64,000 bases of DNA, from assembly GCA_032622095.1 (NCBI GenBank), contig CP136061.1, positions 3,286,001 through 3,350,000 of the forward strand, given 5' to 3'. Position 1 is the stretch's first letter, and each line of letters opens with the position of its first letter. The position numbers and the translations under genes are program-made. Shown here piece by piece: positions 59,165 through 64,000 of this stretch. The notes beneath the pieces are model-generated. The model had not been told where the DNA came from. It saw only the letters and a list, made by a program, of their open reading frames with translations, and did not search any database. The DNA comes from Siphonodentalium dalli (Eukaryota; Mollusca; Scaphopoda; Gadilida; Siphonodentaliidae).

Positions 59165-59660
59165 GGTGCAAAGTACCGCAGTACTGGTACCCCTGAATAG
59201 TAGCTGGGTATACCGCGGTGCTAGCATCTGGGTATACCGTGGTACTCGTACCTTGGGTATACCTCGGTACTAGTACCGGGGTGTTTGCCCAAAATCCCGG
59301 GGTACCAGTACCGCGGTATACCAGGTACTAGTACCCGGGGTATACCGCGGTACTAGTACTTGGGTATGACAGTACCGCCATATACCCAGCTACTGATACC
59401 ATGGTATACCCAGGCACTAGTACTGGGGTGTTTGCCCGAAACCCCAGGGTACCAGTACCGCGTATACCCAGATGCTATTACCGGGGTTTAACGCGGTACT
59501 GGTATATTGGTTTGCCAGTACCGTGGTTTAACCAGGTACTAGGGCCACCTTATACTCATGTACTAGTACCGGGGTGTTTGCCCAAAATCACGGGATGTCA
59601 GTACCGCGGTATATCCAGGTACTATAGTACCTGGATATATTGCGGTACTGGCACCCCGTG
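59165..59660. repeat. Degenerate array of self-complementary GTACC words
   Basis: The tract is built from palindromic words: GGTACTAGTACC, TACCGCGGTA, GGTATACC and CCCGGG, plus a recurring GGGGTGTTTGCCC(A/G)AAA. Spacing is irregular, about 60-140 bp between the GTGTTTGCCC marks. Because the words are their own complement, the tract looks alike on both strands. Confidence 0.85.
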
Positions 59661-59679
59661 AGTCTTAACACTAATTGTT

Positions 59680-60075
59680 ACAAACAAACAAAATTTCAAA
59701 ACAAACAATTTAATCACTCCAAATGTGTCCGATTCTTATTTTGTTCAAATTAAACAATTGCAATTGTTTAAGTGGATCTTTGTTAAAATTAATCAATTTT
59801 ATTGGTTAATTTGAGTAATATTCACTTGTATGTTTTGAACAATATATTTGTCATAATAAACAATTAATTGTTTGAAAAATATAATATCAAGTCAGACCAA
59901 ACAATATATTGTTAAAACCAAACAACCCAATAACTCAAAGTAACCAAAATACATGTTTCACTTAATCAAATGCAATTGTTTATTTTGAGAAAAAAAATGA
60001 ATCGGGACATTTGGATGCATTTTGTTTTTCGAACAATTTGTTGTTTGTAGCAAACAAATAGTTGTTAATACCTCA
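59680..60075. repeat. AAACAAT/ATTGTTT-rich tract
   Basis: AAACAATT, CAATTGTTTA, AAACAATATATTGTT and AAACAATTAATTGTTTG recur through about 400 bp in both orientations, giving many small hairpins. It is AT-rich and non-coding, and directly adjoins the GTACC-word tract, so the two may be one element. Confidence 0.65.
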
Positions 60076-61697
60076 CTCATATTTATATTCGTGCAGTACT
60101 GTTTTTGGCACAAAATGAGTGCATCAATTTAAAACTGAGCTAAAAATAGTTTGATGCAAAGAATTTAGCGAACAAATGGGAAAACAAAGGTGTTTATAAG
60201 ATGTAACCTATAAATGCAAACAGCATGTATCAACTATGAAGTGAGTCCTGACATTTCTGAAGTCAGCAGCCTCTCAATTGTCATTGATACCATTTAAGTT
60301 TAATTACAAGGTTCATTCTGTTTGACTCGCATGGGACTGTCATATCTCAAATTTGTAATGGTATCTATATGTACATTCGTACATTGATACTCTGATCATG
60401 GCATGAATCCCTACTCTGGCTTAAACGATGTAGAGATAATATCATATTCACCTGTTCGGAACCGGGGAACGTGTTGATATTCAGATGAGGAACTTTACAA
60501 CAATGAACAAACAACACGGGGAATATAATGCTTTGTTAATTCTTGTTCCTTGATAATCTATTTCTAAGTAGGTGTTGGTTCCAGCTCGAGATTGCAAGAT
60601 CTGTTTTTACTATCACCATAAATATTGAATTAATTACCTGGGAAAACTCCATGATTGAAAGCAAAGCAAAGCAAAATCGGCTCATCAAAGTCACCTAAAT
60701 CATGCAATATTGAGATGGGACATTCACCTACTGTGAAATACACCTTCTGTAGAATCCCAAGCATGTACACATGTCAAGATGTAGTGCAGTGTGTCCGTAT
60801 GTTTACATACCAACACGAAATCACGTGACATGTTAAATATATGCATGTCTACAAATATGTATTACACTATACATTAAAAATTAATAATAGACCGCCAGTC
60901 ATATCTATTTTAACTCTGTTTACATTGGGTATACCATTACACAGGCTTTTCTTGGTAATGTTAATGGCCCGAATTGAGCGATGTTTTTTCCCCTGCTGGT
61001 TTGTGTGGAGCGATTTTTGGGGTGCTTGTTCTGTTACTACTGAACAGGAACTATTGACAGAGTTAATAAGTTCCACTAAGCCCGTTTGGTGAGTTCCTAC
61101 GGAACAGTCTACGTAATTAAAGGAATTCGCTATAGGAATAAAATATATATAATTCTTGCACAATTTTGTTTTTGATGTACTTAAATTTGTAGTCCAATTG
61201 TTCGCGTTGAAAATGTTATGGATATACCCAATGGTAGATGTGCATTCGCCCTCCCTGCTGCTGATGTTTACATGTACAAGTATTATATGTTTTTTTTCAT
61301 TTACAATGGTATAAGCGGATAATTGACTTAGAATATTGATTATTTGGCGTCAAATTGAACAGGGGATCTTTAAGAAACCCATGTCACAACTTCCAAACTG
61401 AGCGTCGTGGACATATGGCACTCTTGGCCTTGCATCGTTTTTTTTATTTCTAAGTCGATAAATTTGACGAATTCAGTGAGTTTCTCCGATACATATAAAG
61501 TACGAATAGAAGTATTTCATATATTCATCGACCTATTTCAATCACCGGAACGTGAAAAAACCAACAAATTACAAGATTTGAACTTTGATCTGAAGATAAC
61601 GAGTCGCTTTAATGCACATATGATCGCTGGATGTAGCATGGTAAACTGAACACTTGGTTACAGTAAATTTCGTTACGCTAGGTGCACCGAAGAGCCT

Positions 61698-61699
<2 letters not shown>
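60076..61699. other. Non-coding stretch
   Basis: Overlapping frames on both strands around 60841-61163 have no family signature. A short GCAAA repeat lies near 60660-60675. Nothing else is recognised. Confidence 0.4.

Positions 61700-61761
<62 letters not shown>
61700..61761. repeat. (TA)n microsatellite
   Basis: About 62 bp of alternating TA. Confidence 0.97.
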
Positions 61762-61762
<1 letters not shown>

Positions 61763-61925
61763 CAAGACCCTGACGAAAACAGTTGCTTATAACGCAGGGA
61801 ATATGATACCGCGGTCACGATTTATAATAATTATAAGTATACCTACTGAAATGTCGCGCATTCTTCTCTGGGTTTTCAATTACGATAAGATCTCCTTGTA
61901 TATTAATAATGTTTACATAAATGTG

Positions 61926-62358
61926 ACCCGCCATATCAAATCCAGTCGTATGTCGGGATTATTTTTTACCCTGGGCCAATGCATTCTCTTATATATGCGA
62001 GTCGACCATAGGTCGCCTCGCATATATAAGAGAATGCATTGGCCTAACAATTTTTTATCATTTTTTTTAAATAAATGTTTCTTACATTTTTTAGGACATA
62101 AAATAAAAAACATACATTACCCATTAGAAGCATATAGATGAGTGTCGTCTGCTTATGTTTGTCTGGGGCTCTGTATGGGTGAAATTATAAAATTGTAAAA
62201 GAATACAAGAAAAAATTATTAAAATTGTAAAAAAATGTTAGGCCAATGCATTCTCTTATATATGCGAGGCGACCTACGGTCGACTCGAATATATAAGAGA
62301 ATGCATTGGCACAGGGTAAAAAAAATCCCGACTTACGACTGGATTTGATATGGCGGGT
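61926..62358. mobile_element. 433-bp MULE-like MITE with 10-bp target duplication
   Basis: Terminal inverted repeats are about 48 bp: ACCCGCCATATCAAATCCAG at the left and its complement ending at 62358, continuing through GTCGGGATT and TTTTTACCCTG. The direct repeat CATAAATGTG flanks the element (61916-61925 and 62359-62368), a 10-bp duplication as made by Mutator-like transposases. Inside are two copies, in inverted arrangement, of a palindrome of about 70 bp (61974-62044 and 62241-62310) based on CCAATGCATTCTCTTATATA. It has no coding capacity. Confidence 0.93.
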
Positions 62359-62368
62359 CATAAATGTG

Positions 62369-62763
62369 TAGCTTAATTGACCAAGTGTTCATGTTAGCTT
62401 TAGAATTGACTTCTCGGCTGTGTTTAAAGTGATATGAAATACTCCGGTATGGTGAACACATCGAAATGGACAATACTCTTGCTCAAAGTGTTTTTGTTTT
62501 TTTTTGGACAAATATTATATCCAAATTGACAACAAACACCGTCATTCTTTTATATTAATTAAATGCAGTTGTTTGCTTTAGTTAATCGCCGATATTTGCG
62601 TCCCGAATCGAAATGCAGATATTTACAATTGAGCGTAGTCAGTTCAGACGATGTTTTCTATGAAGTGGAACGGTCGATTTGTTTGAGATTTTCGGAGATG
62701 TTAGTAGAATTATACATCCCCCAGTTGACATAGATCCTGAGCACTAACTTATCACTTTCACGC
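62369..62763. other. Non-coding spacer before the terminal satellite
   Basis: Nothing recognised. Confidence 0.45.
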
Positions 62764-64000
62764 ATCCGAACAGTATCCGTAATATGTCTTTAAAGATGCG
62801 AACAGTATCCGTAATATGTCTGTAAAGATGCGCGGCCCGAACAGTATCCGTAATATGTCTTTAAAGATGCGAACAGTATCCGTAATATGTCTTTAAAGAT
62901 GCGAACAGTATCCGTAATACGTCTTTAAAGATGCGCGGCCCGAACAGTATCCGTAATATGTCTTTAAAGATGCGCGGCCCCAACAGTATCCGTAATATGT
63001 CTTTAAAGATGCGAACAGTATCCGTAATATGTCTTTAAAGATGCGAACAGTATCCGTAATATGTCTTTAAAGATGCGAACAGTATCCGTAATATGTCTTT
63101 AAAGATGCGCGGCCCGAACAGTATCCGTAATATGTCTTTAAAGATGCGCGGCCCGAACAGTATCCGTAATATGTCTTTAAAGATGCGAACAGTATCCGTA
63201 ATATGTCTTTAAAGATGCGAACAGTATCCGTAATATGTCTTTAAAGATGCCCGAACAGTATCCGCAATATGTCTTTAAAGATGCGCGGCCCGTACAGTAT
63301 CCGTAATATGTCTTTAAAGATGCGCGGCCCGAACGGTATCCGTAATATGTCTTTAAAGATGCGCGGCCCGAACAGTATCCGTAATATGTCTTTAAAGATG
63401 CGCGGCCCGAACAGTATCCGTAATATGTCTTTAAAGATGCTCGGCCCGAACAGTATCCGTAACATGTCTTTAAAGATGCGCGGCCCGAACAGTATCCGTA
63501 ATATGTCTTTAAAGATGCGCGGCCCGAACAGTATCCGTAATATGTCTTTAAAGATGCGCGGCCCGAACAGTATCCGTAATATGTCTTTAAAGATGCGCGG
63601 CCCGAACAGTATCCGTAATATGTCTTTAAAGATGCGCGGCCCGAACAGTATCCGTAATATGTCTTTAAAGATGCGCGGCCCGAACAGTATCCGTAATATG
63701 TCTTTAAAGATGCGCGGCCCGAACAGTATCCGTAATATGTCTTTAAAGATGCGCGGCCCGTACAGTATCCGTAATATGTCTTTAAAGATGCGCGGCCCGA
63801 ACAGTATCCGTGATATGTCTTTAAAGATGCCCGAAGAGTATCCGTAATATGTCTTTAAAGATGCGCGGCCCGAACAGTATCCGTAATATGTCTTTAAAGA
63901 TGCGCGGCCCGAACAGTATCCGTAATATGTCTTTAAAGATGCGCGGCCCGAACAGTATCCGTAATATGTCTTTAAAGATGCGCGGCCCGAACAGTATCCG
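62764..64000 (+). repeat. 39-bp/32-bp satellite array, open at the window end
   Basis: The 39-bp unit is AACAGTATCCGTAATATGTC + TTTAAAGATGCGCGGCCCG. A 32-bp form lacks the last 7 bp (CGGCCCG). Before 63240 the two forms are mixed; afterwards the 39-bp form is nearly pure. As 39 is a multiple of three, a 192-codon frame opens on + (NSIRNMSLKMRGP repeats) and one on - with no genic meaning. The array continues past the window. Confidence 0.96.

Noticed and set aside
63241-63847. 192-codon + ORF and 74-codon - ORF
   Set aside because: By-products of the 39-bp satellite; the frame ends exactly where a unit is truncated.

Overview
The window is animal nuclear DNA, not microbial. It is A+T-rich, it carries a spliced gene with GT-AG introns, and it holds two dead LINE retrotransposons, several MITE-like elements and large minisatellite arrays. 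A receptor-type tyrosine phosphatase with a six-cysteine EGF-like module, together with CR1/L2-like LINEs, fits a lophotrochozoan such as a bivalve mollusc. That placement is inference only.

One host gene can be read with confidence. It lies on the + strand in twelve exons from 6253 to 31353, and its 5' end is not recognised here. The exons join in consistent phase and encode 466 residues: an EGF-like module, one transmembrane helix with an RRRR stop-transfer, a juxtamembrane segment, one complete tyrosine-phosphatase (PTP) fold, and a tyrosine-rich tail. The PTP domain keeps its fold signatures and the nucleophile cysteine but has lost nearly every other catalytic element. The WPD loop reads DYN, the P-loop is HCSDGIGATG with the arginine gone, the phosphotyrosine-loop tyrosine is Ser, and the Q-loop glutamine is Pro. 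The tail contains a consensus ITAM (YDSL-x7-YDRL) inside a 32-residue tandem repeat. I read the gene as an inactive receptor pseudophosphatase whose tail may signal through SH2 proteins.

Layout. 1-1.5 kb: unassigned coding-like fragments and palindromes. 1.5-4.1 kb: dead 5'-truncated LINE, - strand. 4.1-6.2 kb: short duplications and two unassigned ORFs. 6.25-31.35 kb: the pseudophosphatase gene, whose introns hold at least six tandem arrays (13 to 67 bp units), a 762-bp tandem duplication with two hairpins per copy, long perfect palindromes and a 2.1-kb terminal-inverted-repeat (TIR) element. 31.7-39.0 kb: a LINE ORF1-like fragment, a Tc1/mariner-type MITE, degenerate long repeats and a second dead LINE (RT). 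39.05-48.03 kb: a roughly 9-kb non-coding inverted-repeat element with kilobase arms, a solo LTR in one arm and nested satellites in the middle. 48.1-58.6 kb: tandem arrays, mainly a 53-bp satellite of about 160 monomers with 2.8-kb higher-order repeats and a 27-bp half-monomer end. 59.2-60.1 kb: self-complementary GTACC-rich and AAACAAT-rich tracts. 61.9-62.4 kb: a MULE-like MITE with a 10-bp target duplication. 62.8 kb to the window end: a second satellite with 39/32-bp units.

Most long open frames after 27 kb are by-products of tandem repeats whose unit length and composition avoid stops. I treat them as repeats, not genes.
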